A stretch of 64,000 bases of DNA from Ottelia alismoides (taxonomy: Eukaryota > Streptophyta > Magnoliopsida > Alismatales > Hydrocharitaceae): positions 310,001 to 374,000 of the forward strand of contig JAZKJV010000093.1 in assembly GCA_037367405.1 (NCBI GenBank), read 5' to 3'. Made by a program: the position numbers and the translations under genes. Positions 10,436 through 22,888 of this stretch are shown here, in pieces (the stretch's first letter is position 1; each line of letters begins with the position of its first letter). The notes under the pieces were generated by a model, which saw nothing but the letters and a program-made list of their open reading frames with translations, had not been told where the DNA came from and did not search any database.

Positions 10436-12370
10436 ATGTTCTGAGCTCTGTGATGCACTAAATCTGAGACTCTTGGACTGATGGAAGGGGAATGAGAAGG
10501 GTGGTCGAGGGGAAACAGGGTGGATGTGAACTCAGGCTCGGAGAGCGGGCTCTCCGAGGTCGTCCTAGATGAATGAGGAGGAGTGCTAGATAGCGGTGCC
10601 GACAGAGTCGGCCTAAGAGATCTCCGTCCCATCATCTTGATTATTGGGAAGAGCAAGGTATATGCAGAAGAAGAAGGAGAAGCAAAATTGCGCACAATTG
10701 TGCTGTGTTTTTGATCTTGACCTAAAATCGACTAGCAATCAAACACAAAACAGGGATGAGTTCACCAACTCAACACATGGAGCCGTGAAGGTTCGGCTTT
10801 TATCCTGTCAATTTTAGCTTGGATTCAGGAATTTATCTTATCACGAGTCCTTAGAGCGCTATGCCTAAAGGAGAGAGAGTACTGCCGGAAAAGTGTTCCC
10901 GTACTTGTTCTCCTCCTGTGTAACATGTAGCTTGCGCTTTTTGAGGTCCTTGTAATCCTTCTTGGATCCCTACTCAGCCAAAGAAGAAGAGGGAGGAAGC
11001 CGATAGGCAAAACCGATACTTCGGATCTCGCTTGCAACGGAATCACCCGTGAGCGTGCAAGACCCTACTCGGACGCAGACGGTGAGACAGACACACCCGT
11101 GAAGGTGTGGCCTATGCTCGGTATTTCGGACAAGGTCGATGCTCACACAATAGTGAGTCACCAATGACGACCAAGCCCTACTCGCCTACGTATGATAGTA
11201 GCGCCAATACTTCAGAAATTCAGGAGATACACAAGGCAGCCACAAGCTGGGATTTTGGCTCTAATCCTTACGAAGCACTCTGCTCACTTGGAAGGAGACC
11301 TTCCCATGCAACCTGAATACAAGTGAGGGTGTTACTCTCTCCAATCAATGAGTCCAATTACCAATTTTATTTAGGTCAAAGTTTTCTTAGCAGTCCCTTT
11401 TTTAATTTTTTTGGCGTTATCGCTTCTTTTGAGTAGATTCAAACAACCGCCTAACGATTTTTTATATTTTCTCTGATCCTACTTTGTCCAAAAACAGAGG
11501 GAGAATAGAGTCAGAAAAGCCGTGCAAGTCGACACCAAGGTGGAAATCTCACCTTTGTGCCTAAATGATGAATGCTAAGTAAGAAGACTTACAGTGCCTC
11601 CAGCTCTCTCCATGCGGGATGCAAAGCAGAAATTTATAAACCTAATCTATATGACGGTATGCAAGCGTAAATCGTCCTAAGCAGGCAATTGCTAGCATTA
11701 AGAACCACAAGTCAACCACTAACCTTCAATCCTAATGTCCGGTCTAGGCTCACCCCTCCTTCTCTCGACACATCGAGTTTAGGAGAAGCGCTTGGCGGGA
11801 TGAGTTCGTGGCGCGCGGATAGAAGACTAATGACTAACTGTTTAATTAGACTAAGTCCAAATACGATCTATAGGTGCATGCAAAGTTTATTAATGTGTTT
11901 GGACCTAATCTAATCGATCAAGCAATTCCTAGAACTAAGGGCTCAATCCACAAAAGAAATGAAAAATGAAAACAAAATCGGAAACTGACTGCGGAAAACA
12001 CGACAAAATCCGCGGTGAGCCCCCGGGTGAACAAACACCCGGAAATTAGGCCCGGAAGTTCAAGTGTCCAAGTCCTGTATTATTACAAATTAATAATCAC
12101 TCTCTCACCAAATAAAATGCAAACTAATCTAATCACTCTCTCAATCCTCCTGCTCTCTCCTGCCGGCTTGGCTTATGAAAAGCCGGCTCCTCCTCCCAAG
12201 GTTGCTTCGGATCCCTTAGGCGATCCGCCTCGCTCCGCGGTCCCTCGCAAGAAGACAAAGAGATGGTCAGAAAAGCTCAACAATATCTATCAAAAATAAG
12301 AGAGATAAAACTAGCAATGGTAGACAAATAAACACACTCAAATAAAAATGATGATCTACTCGCTGTTGTT
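10436..12370 (-). other. Untranslated leader of the Athila-like element
   Basis: Nearly 2 kb separates the primer binding site from the presumed Gag start. The frames seen here are short and unlike any protein I know. Parts of the leader align by eye with the leaders of the protease-only relatives at 25900-26560 and 46700-47500, for example the stretch around 11640-11700 (CCTAAGCAGG..ATTGCTAGCATTA). That supports common descent. Two GC-rich hairpins lie at 12023-12042 and 12162-12187. Confidence 0.6.
12023..12187 (-). promoter_or_regulatory. Two GC-rich leader hairpins near the PBS
   Basis: CCGGGTG (12023-12029) pairs with CACCCGG (12036-12042) across the loop AACAAA. GCCGGCTT (12162-12169) pairs with AAGCCGGC (12180-12187) across 10 nt. 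Stable stems close to the primer site could serve RNA packaging or dimerisation; this is inference only. Confidence 0.4.
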
Positions 12371-12387
12371 CTCCGGCAACGATGCCA
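12371..12387 (-). promoter_or_regulatory. Primer binding site, tRNA-Asp type
   Basis: The minus strand reads TGGCATCGTTGCCGGAG, close to the Asp primer site TGGCGCCGTTGCCGGGG used by Athila elements. Two bases separate it from the LTR end at 12390. This fixes both the orientation and the LTR boundary. Confidence 0.85.
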
Positions 12388-13762
12388 TTTGATTTACACG
12401 AAATTGAGAGCGGTCGTATTGACTCACAAGGCGAGTCAATAGTCCGTGCCTTGACCACTACAGAATCCCGTGTAAAATCAACAATTAACCCATATTAAGA
12501 ATATCAATAAATGACAAGCAAATGGTGGAGCTAAAATTTATTTTTAACTCTACAAACCAGGTGTATAGAAGCAAGTATGCAGAGAGTTCAAACACAGGGA
12601 ACAAGGCAGGGTAGATCTACAAATGTGTATGCGAGTGAATGTGATGTGTTGTCTACACTATGCAATGCAAATATTTTTGTGGGTTTTAAATTTTTAAATT
12701 TTTTATTTAATTTTTTAAATTTTGTATTTTGATTTTTAATTTTTTTATTTTATATTTTCTTTTTATATTTTATATTTTTTTCAATATTAGAATATATATG
12801 CAATATAAGAAAAAGGGGGTGATACAATATTTATAAAAATATGCAAAAATGCACAAAAATTCAGAAATAAAATCTTTTTGGTCTTTTAATAATTTTCTAC
12901 TATTGTTGTGATTTTTTGGTATTTTTCAAAAAGTTTTTGATATTTTTAAAAGGCAAAATAAAGGAAAATAGGGAATAAGCTGCTGGCTGAATGTAAAATA
13001 AGAATTAAAAATATCAAACAACCATAAAATTTTTCCAAACTAATTTTAAAATAAAAGAGATAAAATAGGGAATCTACAGAACTTGAATTTGTATTTTTCT
13101 GATTTTTCTACGATTTTATATATTTTTTAGAAGTTTTTGGGTATTTTCTAATTTTTATGGTTTTTCTTTTGAAATTTTTAGTTATTTTTGGATTGACACT
13201 AAAATAGGATAAAATAGATAGTAGGTAATTCTTTTGGAATTTTTCTAGGAGTTTTAGTATTTTTTTGGTATTTTCTAAGCTAGACAGTAATTAAAATGCA
13301 TGTTTTTGATTTTTAATAAATGCTAAAATGCAACAAAAATGGAAACTAAAAATATGGTGTGAAAGTGCAAGTAGACAGGAGCTTATGTTAAATTTTTGAA
13401 TTTTTTTCGAATTAAAAATGATGCCTTAAATAAATGGAACAAGCTCACAAAAAATAATTAGCCTAGCAGGGGTATATATGCAAATATTAAAACATCCAGG
13501 GGATACATGCAATTTTCCACAAAATAATACACTGAATATTTAATTTAAAGGACCAATCCCAAATACCCAAACCCGGGAGGGCACAGGCGCAAAATGTCCA
13601 CCAGGGCGCGTGACTTGCACGCGCTTGGGAAGGACCTAACTGCAATTTACAAAATCCCAGGGGTTCACATGCAATTTTTCCAAAAATTTAACACAATACA
13701 AAACTCAGAGCACTGAAATGAAATTCACAAAAGGCGGGGGGCCTCTCTGCAAAAAGCCCGCG

Positions 13763-13787
13763 CCTCACGTGAACAGGTCACGTGAGG
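13763..13787. promoter_or_regulatory. Inverted pair of CACGTG boxes in the Athila LTR
   Basis: CCTCACGTGA (13763-13772) is repeated as its exact reverse complement at 13778-13787 with a 5-nt loop, followed by another ACGT core at 13789-13792. The solo LTR keeps the design at 34528-34552 with one change. Two facing G-boxes suggest a bZIP or bHLH site; binding is not shown. Confidence 0.6.
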
Positions 13788-15084
13788 TGACGTGGTAAAT
13801 AACCTAGTTGCAAATACCTAAAGTCTGAGGGCCTATTTGTAAATTTTACAAAAGTTTTAAACTACCATTTAAAGTTTATGGACTAAAAGAAAATTACAAA
13901 AGTGCGGGGGATATACTTGCAAAATTCCCACGCAAAGGAGATCTGACGGCGGATGGATTCTGGCGACACGTTGCTGCGATCCGACGGTCAGCTGGCAGGC
14001 TAGATCGAAGGGTTGTGGGACGTTCACTTGACGCGTGGCGTGATCTCCTCGGACGATACCGCTTCGTGCTCCAACGGCCGCGATTAGAAGATCTGGTCGA
14101 TGATGGACGACTGTTGTTGCACGAATCGAACGGTGGACGATGGATCTGGGGCCTCCCTTGATCGGACGACTGAAAGGCCTGGAGGAAGAACACGGAAGAA
14201 GGCCGGCGACGGCGAACTTCCGCGACCTCCCCCACCCTCCTTCGTCTGCGTTCAGAGCTCAAAAGGGCCCAGATCTCTTCCTGCAGGCGTTCTCCAGGTC
14301 CGGGGAACTTCAAAATGGCCGGAGGGGTGCTGGTTCTTGCCTACGACGACGGCGGAGCTCGGGACCTCCAGGTACCTCCGGCGAGCCCAAAAATGCTCCC
14401 AGATGTCGCTCAAGTGCTCGTACCTGCAAGAAAAAGGTGACAGAGCCCAGGGCAAGATGCCTGGACTCCGTGGAAGATGGAAAAGAGGAGCGAATCGATA
14501 GGGTGGCGCTCGGCCGGAGGTGCGCTCCGGTGAGATGAATGGATGGGACAACTTGATCGATGGAAGCGAGGTTTTCTTGAGGGTTTTTTATTCTAAGATT
14601 ATGGCTAGAAGAATGCAATAAAAGCTAAGGGAAAATAACCACCTCAAGGGCCTGGGGGCCCGAGGTTAAGGGTACCTCGACGGGGGTTGGCCGAAGGTGA
14701 TGGAACGCCCAGGTCAGCGTTGCTCCGCCTCCTTGAATAACTGATCTTGGAGCGGTCACCTCCATGACTCGATTGAGATCGAAAGGGGCGCGAGAGGGAC
14801 CAAGAATGGGGTTCGATTTTGAATTGAAGTCAGAGGTTCCATTTTATTGGGTTGACGGATGAGGGGGAAAACCGAGGTGTAGTGGTTGAATCAACGCACG
14901 ACAGCCCAGGTAAACATCTGGGCGAGTATGAGGGATGAACGAGGATCAATGTTGCAGAAGGATGCCACACCATAAGATGAAAGACCTGGCCTCGAGAAAT
15001 CCACAAAGGTGGGTCAAAAATGAGGCTGTCAGAGTTGACAGGGGGCTAGGACGCCTAGTTGACCGGGGTCAACTAGGGTTTCCA

Positions 15085-15112
15085 CCTGGTTGGTCCACGT
15101 GGACCAACCAGG
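15085..15112. repeat. Perfect 28-bp palindrome centred on CACGTG (5' LTR copy)
   Basis: This is identical in sequence to the dyad at 323-350. It lies at the border between the AT-rich and GC-rich parts of the LTR. Confidence 0.85.
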
Positions 15113-16255
15113 AAAAAGCCTGAGAAATAGTTTTATTAATTCGATAAAAAATAGAAAAAAGGTCGAATTAAATTTAGGTTATTAAATAAAAAATATTTAT
15201 TATTTTATGTAGTATTTTATTCTGATTTTTAATTATTTTTATGAGATATATTTTTACAAGTTTACTTTTATACCCCTTATAGGTATATTACCTATATATT
15301 TTAGTATTTTATTTAAATTTGGTATTTTTAATTTCTTTAATTATCTTTATTATTTTATAAAAATATAAAATACTTTTATATACTTAATTATATTTTTATT
15401 TAAATTTTCTGAATGGTTTTATGTACTTAATAAAATAGAAGTATGTATTGTATAGGTATAAATATAGGTCCTATACCTATGTGTAATATATAGGTATTTT
15501 TATTTTAGATTTCTTTTGGGTTTTTCTTCTGATTTTAATGTACATATATACTATAAATAATATTTACAAAATTATAAAAATATAAAAATACAAAAATAAT
15601 GATTAAATAATAAATTGAATATTTTAATCTGTACAAGTATACAACGAGGGTCCAAAACTCAACTTTCAAACCGTAGCTCCGCCAACTGCAAAACCACCGC
15701 CATTAAATAGCTTATTTTATACTATATACAATTAAAGGAGAGTTTGCTGCATTTAAAGTTTTCATTTGTGAGATACAGGTCTGAGAAGTTGGGATTCTGG
15801 ATTTTTATTCAGACCATAACTTTTCATCTGTGTATTATTTTTCAGTGAAATCAATTTTGTATTTTTGGTTATTTAATTATCTACAACTTTAATGTACAAG
15901 GTTTCTTTATTTGATGTATAAAAAGTGGAACCAAAAATAGGCCCTAAAATGAATAAAGAATGAATTAAAAAGTATAGGTATTTAACCCTTATCTCCCCCT
16001 ACTTTATTCCTTGTCGACCTATTCATCAAGATGCCTAGGTCTCGGGGTTTTGGGTCATAAAATATTTACAATATTTTATTCTTTTTCTTTGATTTTATTT
16101 ATTCTATAATTTTGGCGTTAATTACAATATTTTATACACTATTTACATGCACATGCATGAATGCTAATATGCTCTAATTAAGGGTATTTACATGCATTCG
16201 CTAGGGTTTTGAGGCCAAAATGATAGAATAAAGATGATGAAATGTGGATTCATCA

Positions 16256-17881
16256 GTTCCCTAGGGCCTAAATGTATATTGTATTTATTTTCCGATCTTT
16301 GACTTATTATTTCATGTACATATTTGACTCTTTTTGGTCGATTTTTTTCAATTATTTTATTCATCTCATATTATAACTAAATACATAAAATTCAAAATCC
16401 AAAAAATAAAAAAATAAAGACAAATAAACTCTGACTTGAGCTCACCGATCTAATTCACTTGTATACATTTCACTCTGACTTTTATTAACTCAAAAAAGAA
16501 TAAAAAATACATTTGAGTTTGTTTTACACCATGTTTAATTTTGCATACATTATTCATCTACATAAAACCTATTAAAATTACGAAGCTAAAAATTTTGATA
16601 TTTTATCTACGTAAAATATCACCAAAAAATGCATATCTTGCATAATTGAGTCCATTTGCACTTGAGTCCTTCATCAACATTGTAGGTTTCATTTAGAACT
16701 ACATTTTTTATTTTGATCGCTTTTACATTAGGGTCAGTTTGCTATTTTTAATTTTTTTATTCCTATATTATTTGCATTAGTCAAAAATCCAACTCCATGT
16801 GTCGCCTTCTCACTGGAAGCAACTCATATGCCTTGGTCAAACCTAATTCCCCCGCAGTCAATGCCCGTCGTCCCGCAGCGCACTTAATCTGAGCCATTTT
16901 ATCGACAATGATCCAATGACCATCCTATTTCCCGCCTACTTCCAACCCCTTTACGTGAGTTCACGTGTTCCTCATGCGCTTCTCGCATGACACCTTGCCA
17001 ATGTTGGATCGTGGACAATCCAACGGCCCCCGTTTCATCTCCCTCCTCCCACCAGCACCACCTCCTATCCCCTTTGCTCCACCCTGTCTCTGTAATATCC
17101 TTCAGCCCAACCCACTGCGACAGCTCGTGGCTACAACTTTGATCATCTCTTGTCGTCCCTCTCTGTTATCCTATCTCCATGTAGTTGCCCCTTATCCTTT
17201 GTTCCCTCTTCCTTATCCTCTTCCAGAAATAACCCATTCTCACCCACAACCTCCATCTCCTTTCAATGGTCAAGCCTAGCCTATATCCGATAACCAACTC
17301 CAGTTCCATTATCCTCTCTAATGACAACCGACCCGAACCCAATCTCCTACGACCCCAACCTCCTTATGCCTTCTTCTCCCTCGATCGAGACCCCCTTCCT
17401 AACCACATGGAAACCATCTCGACACCCAACCTTATCACTTGAAACCAACACCTTATCCTAACCCCCTATGCAACAAACGAGACCCACAAACCCATGTCGC
17501 CTTCTCCAGAATTGACCCCTTTATAAACCCAGCTCCGACCACCAGCCCATGTATTCACCAATCTTCGATAAGAACGAGAGAGAGAAGGAGAAAGCGGAGG
17601 TACGGTTGGTGACAATAGCCATGTAGACCTCTGGTGACACCAACTCCTAGGTGTGAGCCACAGTTCTGGCCTATGTGTTGCTGCTTCACTAGGAATAGCC
17701 CAGCTTCACCGTGCTTCGCACAAGGCAGAGGCAAAGATAGTAGCAGAGGCTCTACCTCCTCCTACCACTCGACGAGACGCAATCCTCGGGAAACTCCTTA
17801 ACCCATTTCATTCTCTCTTCATTTTCTCCTTCGTTATCTTTCATTTCTTGTCTTTCTGTTATCCATCTCCCTCTCGATCAC
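16256..17881 (+). repeat. Partial LTR-like sequence flanking the Athila element
   Basis: No coding content is recognised. The stretch shows the same composition plan as the LTRs here: AT-rich up to about 16800, then GC-rich to 17880. It includes an inverted ACGT pair (ACGTGA at 16953-16958, TCACGT at 16961-16966) and a TATA-like TATAAAC at 17522-17528. I infer a decayed plus-strand LTR of an Athila relative, with the Athila-like element inserted at its left and LTR-A starting at 17882. The frame at 16965-17279 is proline/leucine-rich and not supported. Confidence 0.4.
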
Positions 17882-18695
17882 TGATGAATCCATGATTCAT
17901 CTACTCTATATGGTTGTTTTGGCAAAATCCCCTTAATATTCACTAATAAAACCCCTTAAAATCGACTAATTAACATTCAGTAATTATGCTAAAGTTAGGG
18001 TTAAAATCTATAAATAAATAACATTGTTTTTGACCTTAATTAAGCTTATTATTTTATATACAAAAATTGATTATTTTGACCTAATTCTTTATCTATTATA
18101 TTCTTTGATTAATTAACTAACCTGGCATCAAAATTTAAAATTCATAAAAAACATAAAATCAGAAGAAAATACAAAAATCTGACTTTTTTATTTTATACAT
18201 ATTTTATCATTGTCAATTTTATTTTACCTTTTTTAACTTATAAAAAATCCCTGAAAATTATATTAATTATGTATATATCGTGTATAAATTAATATACTAA
18301 TTAAAATCGATTAAAAATACAAAAATTGTAAAATGTAAAAATGTGATATTTTATTATATAGAGTACTCCAAAAACACATTTTGTACAGCTGACCTCCTTT
18401 GATTTTGGATCTTTCACGAAAATTACAGATCCCATCGAGACGAACAACTTTCCTGTTGGCCATCTTTTGATTTGACTTCATTTACTATTTCTTTTTTTAT
18501 TTTTATTTTTATTTTATTTATTTTTATCTTTAATTAATTTTTATGTTTTATTTTACTTTTATTTAATCCTTAATTTTATTTTAATTTTTATTTTAATCTT
18601 ATTTTATTTTATATCTTTTATTTGTGTTCCTTTTTCTTTTCTCTTTCTCTCTCTTCATCTCCTCCTCCCCATCCTCTCTCTCACCATTCCCCCCA

Positions 18696-18718
18696 GGTCA
18701 CGTGCGCAGCACGTGACC
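18696..18718. promoter_or_regulatory. Inverted CACGTG pair in LTR-A
   Basis: GGTCACGTGC (18696-18705) and its exact reverse complement (18709-18718) flank a 3-nt loop. It lies at the AT-to-GC border about 250 bp upstream of the TATA box at 18966. LTR-B has a degenerate version at about 27366-27390. Confidence 0.6.
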
Positions 18719-18965
18719 CCTTCCTTCTCTCACTGCACGTGCAACGCACGTGCCGCTCCTTTTCTCCTCCAAGCACGTCCCTTTCCCTTTCTCCCTTCTT
18801 CCATTCTCCCCCCTCACCCTCTGCAATGGTCGCCACTCCTCATCCCTGCCGCCCGCGACCATTACGCAGCCAGCCCACTCCTCTACAACGATCGTCCACC
18901 ACCAGCCCTCTCCCCGTGGCCGTTTCGACTCCCTCATCAGCCTAACGTCTGGCGCCACCATCCCC

Positions 18966-18972
18966 TATAAAG
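18966..18972 (+). promoter_or_regulatory. Probable TATA box of LTR-A
   Basis: CCCCTATAAAG stands in otherwise GC-rich sequence and is conserved at the matching place in LTR-B (27645-27651). It follows the CACGTG stem by about 250 bp in both copies. The start of transcription would be expected about 30 bp downstream. Confidence 0.5.
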
Positions 18973-20682
18973 TCTCCATACCAGATCTAGCCCTCGATAT
19001 ATGCTCTTGATCCCACGAGTGCTGGTGATAGCATCACGATGATTGTCGTGGCTCGATCTAGAGGTCATCAACTTCTGTTGCTGCTCTAATCATGTGAGCC
19101 TTGCCTTGGCTCCTCCCCATGGCTGAGACGATTACCGGGAGGAAGAGAGCCCCCTGTTCCCTCCATTTCCAGGCGATCTGCTTCCCCTTCTACTCTTCTT
19201 CGCCATTCTCTTTTTTTCTTCCTCCACACCCGAGCACCACCGACGACCGACCTGACACCTCGAACCTCAATGCCTCCGCTCCGCCTCATCACATGCATCG
19301 CCCTTGTACCTCGAGATTCCATGCTTGCTCCAGCTGCCTCGTCCTCCAAGTAGCACCACCCCCTGGCCGCACTGGTCCCGCTCTGCTCCAGCTGCTACTC
19401 CGCCATCAACCGCTCCACGCTCCACCACCATCCCAGAGCTCCAACCGCCATCGACCGCCTCGACTCGATGTCGTCAGCCCCTTATCAAACCGCCATCATC
19501 GGGGCTCAGGGTTTCCCGCCGCCTGAGCCGCTCATTTGTCGCCAACTGAGTCGCTCCTCCATATCGCCCAACAACCGTTGGATTGCGGGATCCAACGGCT
19601 ATCGTTCCATCACGACATCCCCCGGAGCCTCAGCCCGCGCCTCGAGGCTCGGGTCGGTCGAAGCTCTGCCTCGGGGTAACGAACCACGTGCAGCCTACCA
19701 CGTAGAGGTTCATTCACCAAGCCCTAGCTTCCTGTTTGAACCCTCACTACGTATGTTCTAGATACGTGCGACAATGCAAAAATTACACGAGGGGCCCCAC
19801 GTTTTCAAGAAATTACAAGATGACCCTGCCAGCTGTGGCACAAGCCCCACACACACCCTGTGGAAAAAGTGCAGAACAACCCAGGAAGTTTTATTTTTAC
19901 AGATAAGTCCTCTAGGGACTAAATTGAAAAGAAAATATTTATTTTTTATTGCATTTGAGTCCCTGCATATTCAATTTAGCATAAAATTCTCATATGAGCT
20001 CAATTTTTTGTGCTCAATATGTCGTTTTGAAGCTATTTTTGTGTTCTACCATCTTATATATCTTGTGACTGATCTGAAGCTTTTTATAAAAGATTATTAT
20101 TTGATTATCTCTGATGATTTATGCTGGTTGATCTTTGACATATTGGTGCCATATTTATATTGAGAAAAATCCTACTTAATATGTAGGGACTCGATTGCGG
20201 GGATTTAAATTTGATTGATTCTCATTTATTCATGTTGATAATCTTTGAGAATTTAATATGCGTAGAGACTTATTGAAAGAGAAATAACTGAGTTATTTCC
20301 TTAAATTAATTGATTTTCTATTTGAGGAATAAATCATAGGAAAAATCTGGCTAAAATATCTTGAGAATATTTCATTGGTTTCTGAGCCTGATAGAGTAAT
20401 ATGTGCTTTACCTTTATCTCCTCTGTTTATTTTTGTTCGCATTTATTTCATTTTCTATTTTCTCTTTATTTTTTTACATAACTATTAACATTGTAATTAA
20501 TTAATCATCGAAATTAATTTAAAACAACGCAACTGGAAATCAACAGTCCCTGTGTTCGACCTTGTTAGCCTTACCAAGTAAAAAATCTCCACAATATTCA
20601 AGATTTGTGATTTTTGATCGATCGTTTTTCATCTCATATGCTTCAATTATTGATTTTAAAGAGGTGAAATACACGCTCATCA

Positions 20683-20850
20683 AATGTTGCGTTGTCGGGA
20701 AATAATGTATTTTAGGGTTTTAAAATAAATTTCTGTAATTAATTTTTATGAATTTAATTTCTATGTCATTTTTCATTTTCTTTTTGTTTTGCATCTTATT
20801 TTTTATATTTTATTTGCATTTCTCATCGAAAATTTGCATTCTGTAATTTC
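20683..20850 (+). other. PBS and truncated leader downstream of LTR-A
   Basis: Directly after the LTR end is TGTTGCGTTGTCGGGA (20685-20700), a decayed Asp-type primer site. About 125 bp of leader follow that match the leader after LTR-B. Near 20825-20850 the match stops and a minus-strand LTR fragment begins, so the element was cut or rearranged here. Confidence 0.6.
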
Positions 20851-21284
20851 TAGTATTCTAAATTTGATTTTAATTAGTAGATTAATTTATACACAATATA
20901 TATAATTAATTTAATTTTCAGTGATTTTTTATGACTTAGAAAAAAGTAAAATAAAATTGGCTAAGATAAAATATGTACAAAATATAAAGAGTCAGATTTT
21001 TTATTTTCTTCTGATTTTATGATTTCTATGGATTTTAATTCTTGATGTTATGTTAGTTAATTAATCAAAGAATATAATAGATAAAGAATTAGGCCAAAAT
21101 AATCAATTTTTATACATAAACCAATAAGGTTAATCAAGGTCCAAAATAAGGTTATTTATTTACATATTTTAATCATAAGTTTAGCACAGTTAATGAATAT
21201 TAATTGGTCGATTTTAAGGTTAGTGAATTATTGAGGAGATTTTGCTAAAAAAACCGTATAGAGTAGATGGATCATGATTCATCA
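20851..21284 (-). repeat. Start fragment of an LTR in minus orientation
   Basis: Read on the minus strand from 21284, it begins TGATGAATCATGATCCATC and matches the first roughly 430 bp of LTR-A (17882 onwards). It is therefore the beginning of a 3' LTR belonging to the minus-strand element on its right. Together with LTR-A it forms an inverted repeat of roughly 430 bp with a 2.5-kb spacer. Confidence 0.65.
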
Positions 21285-22639
21285 CACCCTTATATAGCTC
21301 TTTGGTTTTAGTGGTCCTAATATTCTAATCCCAACCATGCTCTAGTAAAAAAGAATCCAACTTCTCTAATTATCAGACACTCTGTTTATACATATAGCAC
21401 ATGAGATATGACATTTAGTGTGTACTGCAATCATGAGAGTCGAGTCGAAACATCACTCAAAGTCCAAGTCCGAGAGACTCTCCTCAAGACCTAATCCTCA
21501 ACACTAGGGATTAGATCAACTCTTGCATTCAATTCACCGTCTCAGTAGTTCGTCAGACTTCAAAGTGTAGATAGGGCATAGGATTGTGTATATTCTTCTC
21601 TCCCTCACATTGGAACGGGGATCCTCTCGAGTGCCTTATTAATCAACACATGTATTTTTGGTTGTTGACCAGTGCGTCTGTCAAAAGTTGTTGAGTCGTC
21701 TGTACTTATTTTCTTAGGAGTACATCAGGGTATGCCTTTTTTTGAGTATCTAATATACTTACACCCAAACTTTTATCACTTACGATGCAGGGCCCTTTCC
21801 GAGGTACTAGTCCGACTCATTGTTCCTGGTTAGCTTTGGTCCAATTGGACACTCTGAAAATGGTTGGGAGCGTTCACCATTGATTGAAGCTCTTTGAGAT
21901 TGACTTGTTATTGAGAGCTCTTTTCATTCACACATTTTTTTCTTTTTGGTAAGCTAGCTCCGTTGCTTTTACCAAGAGTTGGCGTACACTGATCAACAAT
22001 TTATTATGTTTATCACACCCTTGCACATAGGTCAGTATCAAGAGATAACATGCGAATTTGTTCACATACTGGTTAGGGTTTACCGACACTCAGGTTTCAT
22101 GAAGCCTTCATTCACTTTATCCATCTTCGACTATCATAAAATCAGATCTAGACTCAAATCTCAAGTCCCAGTCCCTCAAGTGAAATTCTAACTCATCTCA
22201 TCAATCATGTAGTTGTGCATGTGATATGTTGACCATTTTCTTAAAGGTAGAGATTAAGCATGCAATATAACATCACATCTTTCAAACTAGGGAAGTGTGG
22301 GTTATTAAGTCTCAAACTCTAGTGACTAAGGTTGGTTAACTCTGAATCAAAGGACCTTAAAAACCCGAGTTTCTTTCATTCCTCAAGTCTTGAGTGATGG
22401 TGAAAATGTCAAGGATAAAACCTTCAGTTATTTTTTTAAAGGTTTTTGATTGATTTTTTTATTTTGTGTTTTTTATACTCCTTAAATTTTATAAAAAGTT
22501 TTTTTGAAAATAGATATTATTTACACAAAGAATTTAGTATAGTATACATAATATACACAACTTGTACCCATACCTGATTTTTGATAAAAACAATTAAAGT
22601 ACGAGCGATGGATAAAATATGTAGAATATATAATAAATA

Positions 22640-22888
22640 CACCCCCTATACTTAGCTTGTACTACGTCCTCATGGCACAAAGTGAAATGTAGACATAGCT
22701 CGTACTAAGCATAGTTGAGTGAAAAGAAAAGGAAGTTGACTCGACCCCTAATACTTAGGCTTTTGAGTGCTTAAGCATAGCAGAAGAGCAAGAAATGGGG
22801 CGGTCAAGAGTGAGAAGAAAAGAATAGAAGTGATGTATACATAATGGCATCGGTCCCCCTATACTTAGGCTCAAGTCAGCCTAAGTAT
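22640..22888 (-). promoter_or_regulatory. Polypurine-like tracts with hairpins, derivative 1
   Basis: CCCCCTATACTTAG-like words occur near 22643, 22745 and 22855. The last is followed by a perfect 11-bp inverted repeat, 22861-22871 against 22878-22888, with loop CAAGTC. The middle copy has a stem with about two mismatches. The stem ends in GGCT/AGCC, where the Athila element has GGAT/ATCC or GGG/CCC, so pairing is kept though the bases differ. Confidence 0.6.

Larger units (their letters stand above)
1..16255 (-). mobile_element. Athila-like Ty3/gypsy LTR retrotransposon, near complete but decayed
   Basis: The same roughly 1.49-kb sequence occurs at 1-1485 and 14765-16255, showing the outer ends of two LTRs in direct orientation. 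Between them the minus strand reads, in retrotransposon order: LTR, Asp-type primer binding site (12371-12387), leader, Gag, protease, reverse transcriptase, RNase H, integrase, polypurine tract (1486-1500), LTR. The PR-RT-RH-IN order is that of Ty3/gypsy. The RT wording (FMDD box, FLDGYSGY), a TRSG motif after Gag and the Asp-type primer point to the Athila lineage. Every coding part carries stops or frameshifts, so the element is dead. The left LTR is cut by the window edge, so the target site duplication cannot be checked; bases after the right end are gttcc. Confidence 0.93.
12390..16255 (-). repeat. 5' LTR of the Athila-like element (3866 bp)
   Basis: In element sense it starts TGATGAATCC (16255) and ends ..GTAAATCA (12390), the usual TG..CA. 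Its outer 1.49 kb matches 1-1485, and it matches the solo LTR at 33120-36948 over its whole length. It has three parts: AT-rich (about 16255-15120), GC-rich (about 15120-13600, with many overlapping but unsupported open frames) and AT-rich again. The 28-bp palindrome lies at 15085-15112 and an inverted CACGTG pair at 13763-13787. A length near 3.9 kb is long for the lineage, whose LTRs are more often 1-2 kb. Confidence 0.9.
17882..20682 (+). repeat. LTR-A, plus-strand LTR of an Athila-related family (2801 bp)
   Basis: It starts TGATGAATCC and ends ACGCTCATCA, followed after 2 nt by a primer-site-like TGTTGCGTTGTCGGGA. It is collinear with LTR-B (27064-29505) from about 18350 to the end. The middle (18650-19780) is GC-rich with a CACGTG stem and a TATA box; the flanks are AT-rich. 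Near the 3' end it has GTTCGACCTTG, a phrase also found in LTR-B and, inverted, in the short LTR at 47548-47890. The bases left of 17882 do not resemble a polypurine tract, which fits a 5' LTR. Confidence 0.75.

Noticed and set aside
13894..14618. Overlapping frames of 99-139 codons on both strands of the Athila LTR
   Set aside because: Several frames are open at once because stops are rare at this GC content. None shows protein-like conservation against the solo LTR at 34646-35233, where frames differ.
18622..19761. Proline/serine-rich frames in LTR-A as a captured gene
   Set aside because: LTR-B has matching DNA but its frames are shifted by indels, and splice sites or domains are not evident. 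It is better read as LTR promoter and transcribed leader.
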